Source: Anaerolineae bacterium (GTDB lineage: Bacteria; Chloroflexota; Anaerolineae; Aggregatilineales; Phototrophicaceae). Taken from it: 64,000 bases of DNA. A program made the translations under genes and the position numbers. Positions 28,091-36,758 of this stretch are shown in pieces. The notes beneath the pieces are model-generated. The model saw only the letters and a list, made by a program, of their open reading frames with translations. It was not told where the DNA came from and made no database searches. Each line of letters opens with the position of its first letter. The stretch's first letter is position 1. The stretch lies in assembly GCA_022821805.1 (NCBI GenBank), contig JAJECX010000029.1, forward strand, positions 62,001 to 126,000, in the 5' to 3' direction.

Positions 28091-29350
28091 ATGAAACGTT
28101 CGTTCACTCTTTTCACAACCGCGCTATTGCTTCTGAGCCTGCTCATCGGCGCCGGAACCGCCTCGGCGCAAGACGAGGTCACCCTGACAATCTGGACCTT
28201 CGGCGCCTTCTTCACTGATTTGTACGTAGCCATTGAAGACGACTACAAAGAAATCGCGCCTCACGTCACTATCGTGGTCGAAGAGATCCCCTTCGGGCAG
28301 CTCTACGACAATTTGCAGGGCGCCTTTGTCGCCGGCGTCGGCGCGCCCGATATCGCCGATGTTGAGCAAGGTGTCATCAGCCGCTTCCTCAAAGGCGAGC
28401 CCGGCCTGGTGCCGCTGAACGACCTGATCGCGCCTTACGAGGATGACTACATCATGGCAAAGACCGCCCTGTACGCGCATCAGGGCGCCATCTACGGCAT
28501 CGATCATTGCCTCTGCCCGGTCGTCCTGTACTATCAGCATGAGATCTTCGCTGACGCCGGCATCGAGATGCCCATCGCCACCTGGGATGAATTTGTCGAG
28601 GCCTCCGCTGCGCTGACCGAACAGGGCATCGCGGCGCTTGTCTTGGACGACCGCAGCTGGGGCGATTATTACATGCTGCTGCTGCAATCGGGCAGTCCCG
28701 GCTTATTTGACGCCGAAGGCAACGTGATAGTCGATTCGCCCGGGAATATCGCCGTGCTGGAATGGTATCTCGACTTGCTCGAAAGCGGTGTCGCGATTGC
28801 CACGGGCGATTTTCACGCCACTATGGGCTTATTCGCGGAGGGCAAGATTGCCGCTGTTATCGGCGCTGACTGGTACGCCGGCAGCTTGAAGAACGAATTG
28901 GCTGAAGGGGCCGGCAACTGGCGCGCGGCGCCCCTGCCCGCGTTTGAGGAAGGCGGCTCCCGCACCAGCACACACGGCGGCACCGCTTATACCATCACCA
29001 CGCAGAGCGAGCATCCGGAAGAAGCCTGGGCGTTCATCGAATTCGCCCTCTTCAATGAGGACAACAAAATCCTCGAATATCACGTGAACAACCTGCTGCC
29101 GCCTGTGCTCTCGCACCTGGATAACGAAGCGCTGCTGGCTCCCGACCCCTACTTCGACAATCAGTCGGTGGGCGAGCTCTTCCTTGAGCTGGCGCCGGAA
29201 GTGCCTTTCCAGGAGCGTGGTCCCTGGTTCAACGAAGCCACCACACTGGTAGCCAATGCCGTATTTGAAGCGACCCAAGGCGAGAAGACGGCCGAGCAAG
29301 CTTTGAAAGACGCGGCTGACGAGTTGCGCCGTCAAATCGACTTCGGTTAG
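28091..29350 (+). CDS. Extracellular sugar-binding protein (cluster 3)
   Basis: A 419-residue CUT1 binding protein. The signal peptide runs MKRSFTLFTTALLLLSLLIG to TASAQ. The mature part opens VTLTIWTFGAFFTDLY, then APHVTIVVEEIPFGQLYDN, VGAPDIADVEQGVISRF and SEHPEEAWAFIEFALF. The ATG at 28091 has GGAAGG upstream; the 30-residue extension of the frame lies over the repeat and is rejected. It heads a unit with two permeases and follows a PhyH gene. Confidence 0.9.
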   Translation: MKRSFTLFTTALLLLSLLIGAGTASAQDEVTLTIWTFGAFFTDLYVAIEDDYKEIAPHVTIVVEEIPFGQLYDNLQGAFVAGVGAPDIADVEQGVISRFLKGEPGLVPLNDLIAPYEDDYIMAKTALYAHQGAIYGIDHCLCPVVLYYQHEIFADAGIEMPIATWDEFVEASAALTEQGIAALVLDDRSWGDYYMLLLQSGSPGLFDAEGNVIVDSPGNIAVLEWYLDLLESGVAIATGDFHATMGLFAEGKIAAVIGADWYAGSLKNELAEGAGNWRAAPLPAFEEGGSRTSTHGGTAYTITTQSEHPEEAWAFIEFALFNEDNKILEYHVNNLLPPVLSHLDNEALLAPDPYFDNQSVGELFLELAPEVPFQERGPWFNEATTLVANAVFEATQGEKTAEQALKDAADELRRQIDFG

Positions 29351-29362
29351 GGCGATGTTCAA

Positions 29363-29487
29363 CCCCCACCCCAAACCCCTCCCCGGCGGGTCTGTGTCTA
29401 CGCGACCCCATACAGAGGGAGGGGCTTCACGACTACGAATAGCCGAGAGGACTCCTCTTCCCTCCTAGTGGGGGAAGGGGCCGGGGG
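29363..29487. repeat. C-rich/G-rich intergenic inverted repeats
   Basis: CCCCACCCCAAACCCCTCCCC faces AGAGGGAGGGGCTTC, forming a long hairpin whose loop contains GGGTC-TGTGTCTACGC-GACCC (29388-29408). A second pair, CTTCCCTCCTAGTGGGGGAAGGGG, follows just before the permease start. The layout matches 21660-21794 in the equivalent position of cluster 2. Confidence 0.65.
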
Positions 29488-30420
29488 ATGGGGGTCCAAG
29501 TCGTGAGCAGCGCATCAATCGTTGAAGACCGCGGCCTGCGCGCGTGGTGGAGCCGCGCCGAGCGCAAGGTCGTACCTTACGTCTTCATCTCGCCCTTCTA
29601 CATCCTCTTCATCGTCTTCTCAGTCGGTCCGCTGATCTACGCCCTCTACCTCAGTTTGCATCGCTGGCCCGGCAGCGGTCCGATGCGGCATGTGGGCTTG
29701 GGCAATTATACCTACCTGGCCGGCGACCCGGTCTTCCTCAAGTCCCTGTGGAACACCGTCTATTACGCTATCGGCGCGTTTATATTCATCCTGCCGCTGG
29801 CGCTGCTGCTGGCGCTGCTGATCAACTCGACGCTGATACGCCTGAAGAGCCTTTTCCGCATCGGCTACTTCCTGCCCATCCTCACCAGCACAGTCGCCGC
29901 CACCCTCATTTTCCTGATGATCTTCAACAACCAGTTCGGTCTGATCAACCAAGGTTTGGCGCTACTGGGCATCCCGGCGCTCAAATGGCTCGACGAAGAA
30001 TTGGTCAAGATTTCAGTGCTGGCGGTGGCCGCCTGGCGCTACACCGGCATCAACGTCTTGTATTTTCTGACCGGTTTGCAAAGCATCCCGCCCGATCTGT
30101 ATGAAGCGGCGCAGGTGGACGGCGCCGGTACCTGGGCGCAATTCCGTTACATCACCATCCCGCAGCTGCGGCCGATCGCGCTCTTCGTCGGCGTGGTGAC
30201 GATGATCGGCTCCTTCCAGCTTTTCGCCGAACCGCTGCTGCTGGCGGACGGCGGACCCAATGACGCCAGCCTGACCCTCGCCAACTATCTCTACCGCATG
30301 GGCTTCACCAATGCCAAGCTCGGCTACGGCTCCGCCATCGGCTGGGTGCTGGCGCTGATCATCTTCGGCTTGTCCTTTATCCAGCTCTATCTCTTCGGCG
30401 CATTCAGGAAGGATGATTGA
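29488..30420 (+). CDS. Sugar ABC transporter permease, MalF type (cluster 3)
   Basis: A 310-residue inner-membrane permease with six helices and EAA loop LYEAAQVDGAGTWAQFRYI. The ATG at 29488 is embedded in the G-rich repeat, whose GGGGGA may serve as ribosome site; a GTG at 29503 is an alternative. The gene ends eight bases inside the next start. It should pair with the MalG protein encoded downstream. Confidence 0.88.
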   Translation: MGVQVVSSASIVEDRGLRAWWSRAERKVVPYVFISPFYILFIVFSVGPLIYALYLSLHRWPGSGPMRHVGLGNYTYLAGDPVFLKSLWNTVYYAIGAFIFILPLALLLALLINSTLIRLKSLFRIGYFLPILTSTVAATLIFLMIFNNQFGLINQGLALLGIPALKWLDEELVKISVLAVAAWRYTGINVLYFLTGLQSIPPDLYEAAQVDGAGTWAQFRYITIPQLRPIALFVGVVTMIGSFQLFAEPLLLADGGPNDASLTLANYLYRMGFTNAKLGYGSAIGWVLALIIFGLSFIQLYLFGAFRKDD

Positions 30421-31258
30421 GGCGATGGACAACACGCCCACTCGCCGCGCCCAGCGGACCATCGCTTACGGCTTTCTCTTCTTCATCCTGATTTCCATGG
30501 CGACGCCCTTCTTCTGGATGATCTCCAACACTTTCAAAGAACAATATGAGATCTTCCAGCTGCAGCCGACGCTGATCCCGGAAGAGCCTCACCTGCGCAA
30601 CTATATTAGACTCTTTGCGGAATTCGACTTCGCCCACCACTTCCTAAATAGCGCCTTCATCGCTGTGGTACATACCGTCTCTCATCTTTTCCTGGCATCG
30701 CTGGCTGGTTTCGCCTTCGCCAAATATACCTTCCCGCTCAAAAACTTCCTCTTCCTTGTCTTGCTCGGCTCGATGATGGTGCCGCTATACACCATCTTCA
30801 TCCCGCTCTTCGTCTTGGTCATCCGTCTCGGCTTGGTCAACAGCTACGCCGGCGTCATCATCCCCGGCGTCGCCGCCGCATTTGGCATCTTCTTCATGAA
30901 GCAGAGCATGGAAGCAGTGCCGGATGAACTACTCGATTCGGCAAGGATCGACGGCGCGTCGGAGTTCCGCATCTACTGGCAGATCGCGCTGCCTCTGGTG
31001 CGTCCGGCGCTGGCGGTGTTGGCGGTGCTGGCTTTCATGAACTCCTGGAACGATTTCGTCTGGCCCCTGGTCGTGCTGCGCAGCCGGGAATTGCAGACCC
31101 TTCCCGTGGTGATGGCGGGCATGGTGGGTATGTACCGGATGGAACACGGGGTAATCATGGCGGCGTCGCTGCTCTCGACCGTGCCGATTTTGCTACTCTT
31201 CTTCGCCTTGCAGAAGCAGTTCGTGCGAGGGCTGACGGTCGGCGCGATAAAGTCATAG
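30413..31258 (+). CDS. Sugar ABC transporter permease, MalG type (cluster 3)
   Basis: A 281-residue permease with six helices. EAA loop LLDSARIDGASEFRIYWQI; end RGLTVGAIKS. The first ATG (30413) overlaps the stop of the MalF gene; an ATG at 30425 (MDNTP) with GAGG three bases before it is equally possible. It is the last gene of cluster 3, and again no ATPase gene is linked. Confidence 0.88.
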   Translation: MIEAMDNTPTRRAQRTIAYGFLFFILISMATPFFWMISNTFKEQYEIFQLQPTLIPEEPHLRNYIRLFAEFDFAHHFLNSAFIAVVHTVSHLFLASLAGFAFAKYTFPLKNFLFLVLLGSMMVPLYTIFIPLFVLVIRLGLVNSYAGVIIPGVAAAFGIFFMKQSMEAVPDELLDSARIDGASEFRIYWQIALPLVRPALAVLAVLAFMNSWNDFVWPLVVLRSRELQTLPVVMAGMVGMYRMEHGVIMAASLLSTVPILLLFFALQKQFVRGLTVGAIKS

Positions 31259-31417
31259 AGCAACCGAGAGCCTATGATTCAGCGGCATAATCCGCACAGA
31301 TTTGCCCCCTATCGTGGGCTTTGGCTACAATCCTTGGGAAAGTAAATCATTTGATTCTGCCCTTCCAGCGATATTATGTCGGCGGCATCCTCGGCTCGGG
31401 CTTGAAAGGCTGACCCA

Positions 31418-31870
31418 GTGACAATAAGCATGCAAGCCGCCATCCTCACGGAGCCGAATACGCCCTTCCGCATCGAAACGGTCGCGATTGACGAGCCAAA
31501 AGCAGGCGAAGTCCTGGTCAAGTTGGCGGCGGCCGGCGTCTGCCGCAGCGATTGGCGCGTCGCCACCGGCGTCGGCGCCGAAACCGATGCCCATCATCAC
31601 CGGGCACGAAGGCGCGGGCGTCGTCGAAGCGGTCGGAGCCAAACCAATCTGCCGGGCGCGATCATCACGCGGACGGAAAAAGTCATCCGCGGCTGCTCCT
31701 ACGGCTCGGTCAATCCACAGCGAGATATCCCGCTGCTGCTCGATTTATATCGCGCGGGCAGGCTCAAACTGGAGGAACTGATCACGCGCCGCTATCGGCT
31801 GGACGAAATAAACGAAGCCTACGCCGATATGTTGAGCGGTGACCTGGCACGCGGTATCATTGTGTTTTAA
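31418..31870 (+). pseudogene. Zinc alcohol dehydrogenase, deleted and frameshifted copy
   Basis: The frame starts like the two intact copies downstream (MQAAILTEPNTPFRIETV, GEVLVKLAAAGVCRSDWRV). It then slips: the expected PIITGHEGAGVVEAVG is found in another frame (31585-31636). It next jumps to TNLPGAIITRTEKVIRG and a normal C-terminus ending ARGIIVF. About 650 bases carrying the catalytic-zinc loop and the NAD fold are missing. The tail is closest to the next copy (31978-33078). It is a decayed member of the tandem array and cannot be active. Confidence 0.85.
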
Positions 31871-31886
31871 GCACAACAGGATGAAA

Positions 31887-31948
31887 TGTAGGGGCGACCC
31901 ATTGGGTCGCCCGCAAACACAAAGCTTACGCTGTAGGGGTGTCCCCTA
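31887..31948. repeat. Palindromic repeats between dehydrogenase copies
   Basis: TGTAGGGGCGACCC-ATT-GGGTCGCCCGC (31887-31914) is a near-perfect hairpin of the gtaggggcga family. TAGGGG-TGT-CCCCTA follows at 31934-31948. The repeats may have helped the unequal exchange that shaped this array. Confidence 0.75.
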
Positions 31949-31977
31949 GGCCAGCCCACCAATAAAAGGAAAACACC

Positions 31978-33078
31978 ATGCAAATGCAAGCGGCAGTGCT
32001 AAACGAAATCAATACGCCCTTCAGCATCGAAACGGTCGACCTGGCGCCGCCCCAAGCGGGCGAAGTCCTGGTCAAGGTGGCGGCGGCCGGCGTCTGCCAT
32101 AGCGATTGGCATGTGGTCGAGGGTTCATCCTACTTCCCGCTGCCGATCATCTGTGGGCATGAAGGCTCGGGGGTGGTGGAAAGCGTGGGCGAAGGCGTGA
32201 CCAGCCTGAAAGCGGGCGATCATGTCACGCTTAGCTTCCGCGCCAATTGCGGCAACTGCTTCTACTGCCAGCGCGGCAAGACAAACCTTTGCGAAGTCTT
32301 TTCGCCAGTGCTGCGCTCGGGCTTGATGCGGGATGGAGCGAGCCGCATCACCCGCGATGGCGAGCCGGTTTACATTATGACCGGCTTGGGCTGCTTCGCC
32401 GAATATGTGGTGATTGACCAGTCGGCTGCGGTGCCGATTCGCCAGGATGTGCCCTTGGAAGTGGCGGCGTTGGTGGGCTGCGCGGTTTCCACCGGGGTCG
32501 GCGCGGCGATGTATACCGCCGATGTCCGCCCGGGCGAGAGCGTCGCCGTTTATGGCGCGGGCGGCGTCGGTTTGAATATCATCATGGGCGCGGTGATGTG
32601 CGGCGCCGATCCGGTCATCGCCGTCGATACCAACAGCAGCAAGATGGAGATCGCCCGCGAATTCGGCGCTACGCACACGCTCTATTCCGACGAATCGACC
32701 GTCGGGCAGATCCAAGAGATTACGGACGGACGCGGCGCCGATCACGTTTTTGAATCGGTCGGTCTTTCGTTCTTGCAAGAGCAAGGCTTGGATGCCACGC
32801 GTCCCGGCGGCACGCTGACCCTGGTCGGCTTGACGCCAGTGGGCAGCGACACCAACCTCCCCGGCGCCATCATCACGCGCACGGAAAAAGTCATCCGCGG
32901 CAGCTTTTACGGCTCAGTCAACACCCATCGCGATTTCCCGATGTTCATTGATCTCTACCAAGCGGGAAAGCTCAAGCTGGACGAGTTGGTGACGCGCCGC
33001 TATCGGCTGGACGAGATCAACGAAGCTTACGCCAATATGCTCACCGGCGAGGTGGCGCGGGGCATTATCGTGTTTTAG
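31978..33078 (+). CDS. Zinc-dependent alcohol dehydrogenase (MDR), copy 2
   Basis: A 366-residue medium-chain dehydrogenase. The catalytic-zinc ligands are in GVCHSDWHV (Cys) and GHEGSGVVESVG (His-Glu), and the structural-zinc loop is ANCGNCFYCQRGKTNLC with four Cys. The Rossmann motif is VYGAGGVGLNI, with an acidic AVDTNSSKM that favours NAD(H). It resembles NDMA-dependent or mycothiol-dependent class III-like dehydrogenases. AAGG lies eight bases before the ATG. Adjacent copies share its sequence; the substrate is unknown. Confidence 0.9.
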   Translation: MQMQAAVLNEINTPFSIETVDLAPPQAGEVLVKVAAAGVCHSDWHVVEGSSYFPLPIICGHEGSGVVESVGEGVTSLKAGDHVTLSFRANCGNCFYCQRGKTNLCEVFSPVLRSGLMRDGASRITRDGEPVYIMTGLGCFAEYVVIDQSAAVPIRQDVPLEVAALVGCAVSTGVGAAMYTADVRPGESVAVYGAGGVGLNIIMGAVMCGADPVIAVDTNSSKMEIAREFGATHTLYSDESTVGQIQEITDGRGADHVFESVGLSFLQEQGLDATRPGGTLTLVGLTPVGSDTNLPGAIITRTEKVIRGSFYGSVNTHRDFPMFIDLYQAGKLKLDELVTRRYRLDEINEAYANMLTGEVARGIIVF

Positions 33079-33098
33079 CCCCCCCAATAACTACTGAT

Positions 33099-33159
33099 GC
33101 AGGGGCGACCTCTCAAAACATCCAAATGCTTGTAGGGGCAACTCTGTGAGTCGCCCGTC
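33099..33159. repeat. Palindromic repeats before dehydrogenase copy 3
   Basis: GCAGGGGCGACC and TGTAGGGGCA...GAGTCGCCCGTC are two partial members of the gtaggggcga family. The second overlaps the GTG at 33146, which argues against that codon as a start. Confidence 0.65.
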
Positions 33160-33178
33160 TAAGCGAAAGGTCCAGATG

Positions 33179-34279
33179 ATGCAAATGCAAGCGGCAATCC
33201 TTACTGAAGCCCACAGCCCTTTCAAGATCGAAACCGTAGAGATTGATCCGCCCAAAGCCGGCGAGGTGCTTGTCAAGATGGCGGCGACCGGCATCTGCCA
33301 CAGCGATTGGCATAGCGTGGCCGGCAAACACGACTTCCCCGCGCCAATCATCCTCGGTCACGAAGGCGCTGGCATCGTCGAGGCGGTCGGCGATGGCGTC
33401 ACCCGTGTAAAGCCGGGCGATCACGTCACTTTGAGTTTCAGAGCCAGCTGCGGCGAATGCTTCTATTGCCGCAATGACCAAGCGTCGATTTGTGAGAATG
33501 ATTTCGATCAGGTCGTCGCCGGCGTGTTAGGCGATGGCACCAGCCGCATCCGCTGGGAGGGCGATCCGGTTTACATCCTCGCCGGGCTGGGCACCTTTGC
33601 CGAGTACATCGTCTGTCGCGAAGTCAGCGTCGTGCCGGTGCGCAAGGATGTGCCGCTGGAAGTGGCGGCGCTGGTGGGCTGCGCGGTGTCGACGGGCGTT
33701 GGCGCGGCCATGTTCACGGCTGAAGTGCGCGCAGGGCAGAGCGTGGCCGTCTTCGGCGCTGGCGGCGTCGGACTCAATATCATCCAGGGCGCCGCTCTCT
33801 GTGGCGCTGACCCCATCATCGCCGTCGATACGAACAGCCATAAAATGGAGATCGCGCGCGAGTTTGGCGCCACGCATTGCCTGATGTCGGACGATACCGT
33901 AGTCGCCGAGATTCAGAAGCTCAGCGAAGGACGCGGCACCGACCACAGTTTTGAGTCGGTGGGCATTCCGGCTTTGCAGGAGACGGCGATCGCGGCCGCG
34001 CGTCCCGGCGGCATCTGCACCCTGGTCGGCATCACGCCGCAAGACAGCGAAACCAAGATCCTGGGCGCCGTCATCACCATGAGCGAGCGCAAGATCCGCG
34101 GCAGCCTCTACGGCTCAATCAACCCGGCGCGCGATTTTCATCTGTTCCTGGACTTATATATGGCCGGCAAGCTCAAGCTGGAGGAGCTGGTGACGAATCG
34201 CTATCGGCTGGACCAGATCAACGAGGCTTACGCCACCATGTTGACGGGGGATGTGGCGCGGGGCGTGATTGTGTTTTAG
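33179..34279 (+). CDS. Zinc-dependent alcohol dehydrogenase (MDR), copy 3
   Basis: A 366-residue paralogue of copy 2, colinear and of equal length. It keeps GICHSDWHS, GHEGAGIVEAVG, the SCGECFYCRNDQASIC four-Cys loop, VFGAGGVGLNI and AVDTNSHKM, and ends RGVIVF. The start at 33179 matches the start of copy 2 and has AAGG eight bases upstream; an adjacent ATG at 33176 is also possible. It differs mainly in the region after the zinc loop (DQVVAGVLGDGTS), so the two may act on different alcohols. Confidence 0.9.
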   Translation: MQMQAAILTEAHSPFKIETVEIDPPKAGEVLVKMAATGICHSDWHSVAGKHDFPAPIILGHEGAGIVEAVGDGVTRVKPGDHVTLSFRASCGECFYCRNDQASICENDFDQVVAGVLGDGTSRIRWEGDPVYILAGLGTFAEYIVCREVSVVPVRKDVPLEVAALVGCAVSTGVGAAMFTAEVRAGQSVAVFGAGGVGLNIIQGAALCGADPIIAVDTNSHKMEIAREFGATHCLMSDDTVVAEIQKLSEGRGTDHSFESVGIPALQETAIAAARPGGICTLVGITPQDSETKILGAVITMSERKIRGSLYGSINPARDFHLFLDLYMAGKLKLEELVTNRYRLDQINEAYATMLTGDVARGVIVF

Positions 34280-34382
34280 CTGTCCGCAGGTTTTCAAACA
34301 TATACGAATACCATAGCCCACGATATGATATAGACAGATACTCCGCTACACTACAGATATTCAAGCAATGTTGGGGGAAAAC

Positions 34383-34592
34383 ATGGCTGCCGCTGATATA
34401 GAAGTCATCAAATCAGAGCTTCATCACAAGGTGTCCAAAGAAGACTACGCGCAAGACACGGGAGAGCTCAAAGTCATCTTAACGCGCATAGAAGGCAAGC
34501 TGGACAATTGGCGCTGGACACTCATTATCGTGTTAGGCATCGCCACACTTATAATTGGCTATCTCTTATCGCGGCTGCCCTCGCTTCCCTGA
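34383..34592 (+). CDS. Small coiled-coil protein with C-terminal membrane anchor
   Basis: A 69-residue protein: a charged helical part (IEVIKSELHHKVSKEDY, LKVILTRIEGKLDNW) and a single C-terminal membrane helix (LIIVLGIATLIIGYLL). GGGGGAA lies just before the ATG at 34383, so that start is preferred over 34368. Many bacteria carry such tail-anchored coiled-coil peptides of unknown role. It lies between dehydrogenase copy 3 and a remnant of a fourth copy, so it may have been inserted there. Confidence 0.55.
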   Translation: MAAADIEVIKSELHHKVSKEDYAQDTGELKVILTRIEGKLDNWRWTLIIVLGIATLIIGYLLSRLPSLP

Positions 34593-34641
34593 ATCACCCT
34601 TCGCAACCGCTGCTTGTTTTCCCTCTAGGCGCTACTTGCAG

Positions 34642-34699
34642 CATGGCTTAGGCCAACATTCTAACAGGCGATGTGGCGCGCGGGGTGATTGTGTTTTAG
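34642..34699 (+). pseudogene. Remnant of a fourth alcohol dehydrogenase copy (last codons only)
   Basis: Bases 34652-34699 read A-N-I-L-T-G-D-V-A-R-G-V-I-V-F-stop, the exact C-terminal pattern of copies 2 and 3 (A-x-M-L-T-G-x-V-A-R-G-x-I-V-F). The codon before it, in line with the expected Tyr of EAYA, is a TAG. No upstream part of the gene survives. It overlaps the end of the convergent beta-helix gene. Confidence 0.8.
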
Positions 34700-36699
34700 C
34701 CGCCCGCCTGGCGGATGAGCAGCTCCTGCCCGGGATAAATCCAGCGCCCCATGTTCTCTAACTGGTTGATAATGACGATTTCGAGCGGATCGACTTCATA
34801 GGCGACAGCGATCGCATGGATGGTGTCGCCCAACTGCGCGATATGCCTGATGGACCCGTCGGGCTGGGCTGCCTGCGGCTGGACGAACGGGGCATATTGT
34901 ACTGTCGGCTTTGCCGCCGGCGGAGGCGCCGCCTTGACGCATTCCGCGGCCGGCGGTCCGCCAAAGGTGCTGACTATGCCGAAGACGCGCCCGTCCAAGG
35001 CGTTGTCCAGCACGACATGATTTATTTTCCCTTCGACATTTGGACCTTTGGATATCACGATGTAGCGCCGCGGCACGAGCAGCTCCGCATGATATTTCGG
35101 GTCAATCTCAAAGAAGTGGCGAATTTCGGGTGTCAGCCCCGCGCGCACCGCCACGCGCCCGTCGGCCGAACAAGCCACAAGACCGTTCTCCACCGCCTCC
35201 ACCTGCGGCTGGGAAACGCCTAATTTGAAGAAGCCTTCGCTTTCGGAGTTGACGCGATAGATATAGGCGGCCGACGGCTGCACCCGTGGACGGCAGATGA
35301 CGCCAATCGCCCCGAGTTTTAGGTCGCAATCCTCCGGCTTTATTGGTTCGCAATGCGGATTGCAGGTTACAGCAGGGGTTTGCGGCGGTTGCGGCGGCGC
35401 AACTACGATAGGAATCACCGGATCGACAATCTCGGCGTCGCAGTCAGGATCGCGGTTGTCGCTGACAGCGCCAAAGTAATCGGCTGGCGTGTTATTCTCA
35501 AACGCGACGCAGCCATGCAGTTCAATCGTCGCACCAGCATTTTGCAGCGGGCCGAGCCCGCCGGCGTTGTTGCGAAATGCCGAATCGGTGAAACTGGTGA
35601 ATCCATTTCTATAGGAGCCCCAAGCCAGCAGCACCGACCGCCCGGTTGATGACGAGGTGGAATTGTTCTCAAAGAGCGAATTAGTAAAGCGCATCTCGCC
35701 CACATTGATGAAAGCGCCGCCAGTGGTATCCGACAATCTGAAATGATCGGCTCGCAGATCGCCCCAATGGAAGATTCTCACGCCAGCGAAGGCAACATTT
35801 TCCAAACCCAGGCTGCTGGTGGCGGCGGTGAAGAATTGCTGCCCGGCTAGGCTTGAACGCAAGGTGCGGCCATTGCCGATAATGCGAATGTCCACATCTT
35901 CCGAAATGTGAAGCGCGCCAGTCAGTTGACAGTCACCGTACAAGGGATAGGTCGCCGACACGTCCAGAACGCCAGCCGCCGGCAAACCGCAAGCCATCAG
36001 CGATGGCGGCGCGATGGCGGCTTGATACCCGTTGCCGATTGTGCCGCTGCAAGGACCCGTGCTGCTATCCGTCCAATTGCCGCTCGGATCATAGACATCA
36101 TAGGGGATATTGCCCGATAAGGTCAGGCAGCCAGTCGTGGTTAAAGTTGCGCCTGTCTGCAACGAGATTGCGCCGCCGTTGCCGAAATTGCGGCGGAGGA
36201 CGACATTGTTCCAAACGTGGCTTGTGTTGACCCCCGCATGGACCGCGCTGCCATTCCCGCCCAAGGCGTAGTGGCTGGAGGAGTTGCCCGCCAATAACAC
36301 ATTTTCCATGCGGGTGTTGCTTAGCGCGGCTATAGCCGGTCCGCCGCGGCTGTTGATAAACGCGACGTTGGTTGCGTTCACCGTATTCGCTGTGACCGTT
36401 TCGGTCCGTGTCTGGCGCGTTCCATCAATCGTTAGATTGTTCAGATTCAGGGTATTGCGGCTGCCCCGAAGCAAGATGAAGGCGCCGCCGCTGATCGTAT
36501 GCCCGCCGCCGTTTATCGTGACGCTGATGGCGCCGCTGGCTACGATAGAGCCGGTCAGTTGGCAGTCAGCCGTCAACGTATAGGTGACGGTGGAGACGAT
36601 TGTACCCTGCGCCGGCAAGCCACAGGCCGCGACCAGCGGGTTGGTCTGCGCAGCTGCCGGGGGGAGCCAGACAAAGAGCAGTAGGGCGAGAAATCGCAA
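34696..36699 (-). CDS. Secreted right-handed beta-helix protein with C-terminal LysM domain
   Basis: A 667-residue frame. The signal peptide is RFLALLLFVWLPPAAAQ. Two repeated modules follow, each opening ACGLPA-x-G...Y-x-L-x-x-D-C-Q-L-T-G (near residues 25 and 235) and continuing into short beta-helix turns (VTINGGGHTISGG, VDIRIIGNGRTLRS) rich in Asn, Thr and Ser. A Pro-rich linker and an unknown domain follow, and then a LysM domain (IAQLGDTIHAIAVAYEVDP, ending YPGQELLI) that binds peptidoglycan. It should sit on the cell surface. The only start in frame is a TTG with no visible ribosome site; an ATG at 36770 or 36761 lies one base out of frame across a G14 tract. Confidence 0.75.
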   Translation of the reverse strand: MRFLALLLFVWLPPAAAQTNPLVAACGLPAQGTIVSTVTYTLTADCQLTGSIVASGAISVTINGGGHTISGGAFILLRGSRNTLNLNNLTIDGTRQTRTETVTANTVNATNVAFINSRGGPAIAALSNTRMENVLLAGNSSSHYALGGNGSAVHAGVNTSHVWNNVVLRRNFGNGGAISLQTGATLTTTGCLTLSGNIPYDVYDPSGNWTDSSTGPCSGTIGNGYQAAIAPPSLMACGLPAAGVLDVSATYPLYGDCQLTGALHISEDVDIRIIGNGRTLRSSLAGQQFFTAATSSLGLENVAFAGVRIFHWGDLRADHFRLSDTTGGAFINVGEMRFTNSLFENNSTSSSTGRSVLLAWGSYRNGFTSFTDSAFRNNAGGLGPLQNAGATIELHGCVAFENNTPADYFGAVSDNRDPDCDAEIVDPVIPIVVAPPQPPQTPAVTCNPHCEPIKPEDCDLKLGAIGVICRPRVQPSAAYIYRVNSESEGFFKLGVSQPQVEAVENGLVACSADGRVAVRAGLTPEIRHFFEIDPKYHAELLVPRRYIVISKGPNVEGKINHVVLDNALDGRVFGIVSTFGGPPAAECVKAAPPPAAKPTVQYAPFVQPQAAQPDGSIRHIAQLGDTIHAIAVAYEVDPLEIVIINQLENMGRWIYPGQELLIRQAGG

Positions 36700-36744
36700 A
36701 GCGCTAAAGCCTATTTGCAGACCCGCGCGGCAAAGGTCAGTTGC

Positions 36745-36758
36745 GGGGGGGGGGGGGG
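36745..36758. repeat. Homopolymeric G14 tract upstream of the LysM protein
   Basis: Fourteen consecutive G on the plus strand (C14 on the coding strand). On the minus strand ATG-CAA-AAT-ATG runs directly into the C-run. With 14 C this ATG reads to a TAG at about 36711-36713. With one more C (or two fewer) it would read in frame into the signal peptide of the LysM gene. Such tracts change length by slippage. Confidence 0.85.

Noticed and set aside
33146-33178. GTG start of dehydrogenase copy 3
   Set aside because: It lies within a palindromic repeat; the ATG at 33179 matches copy 2 and has a ribosome site.
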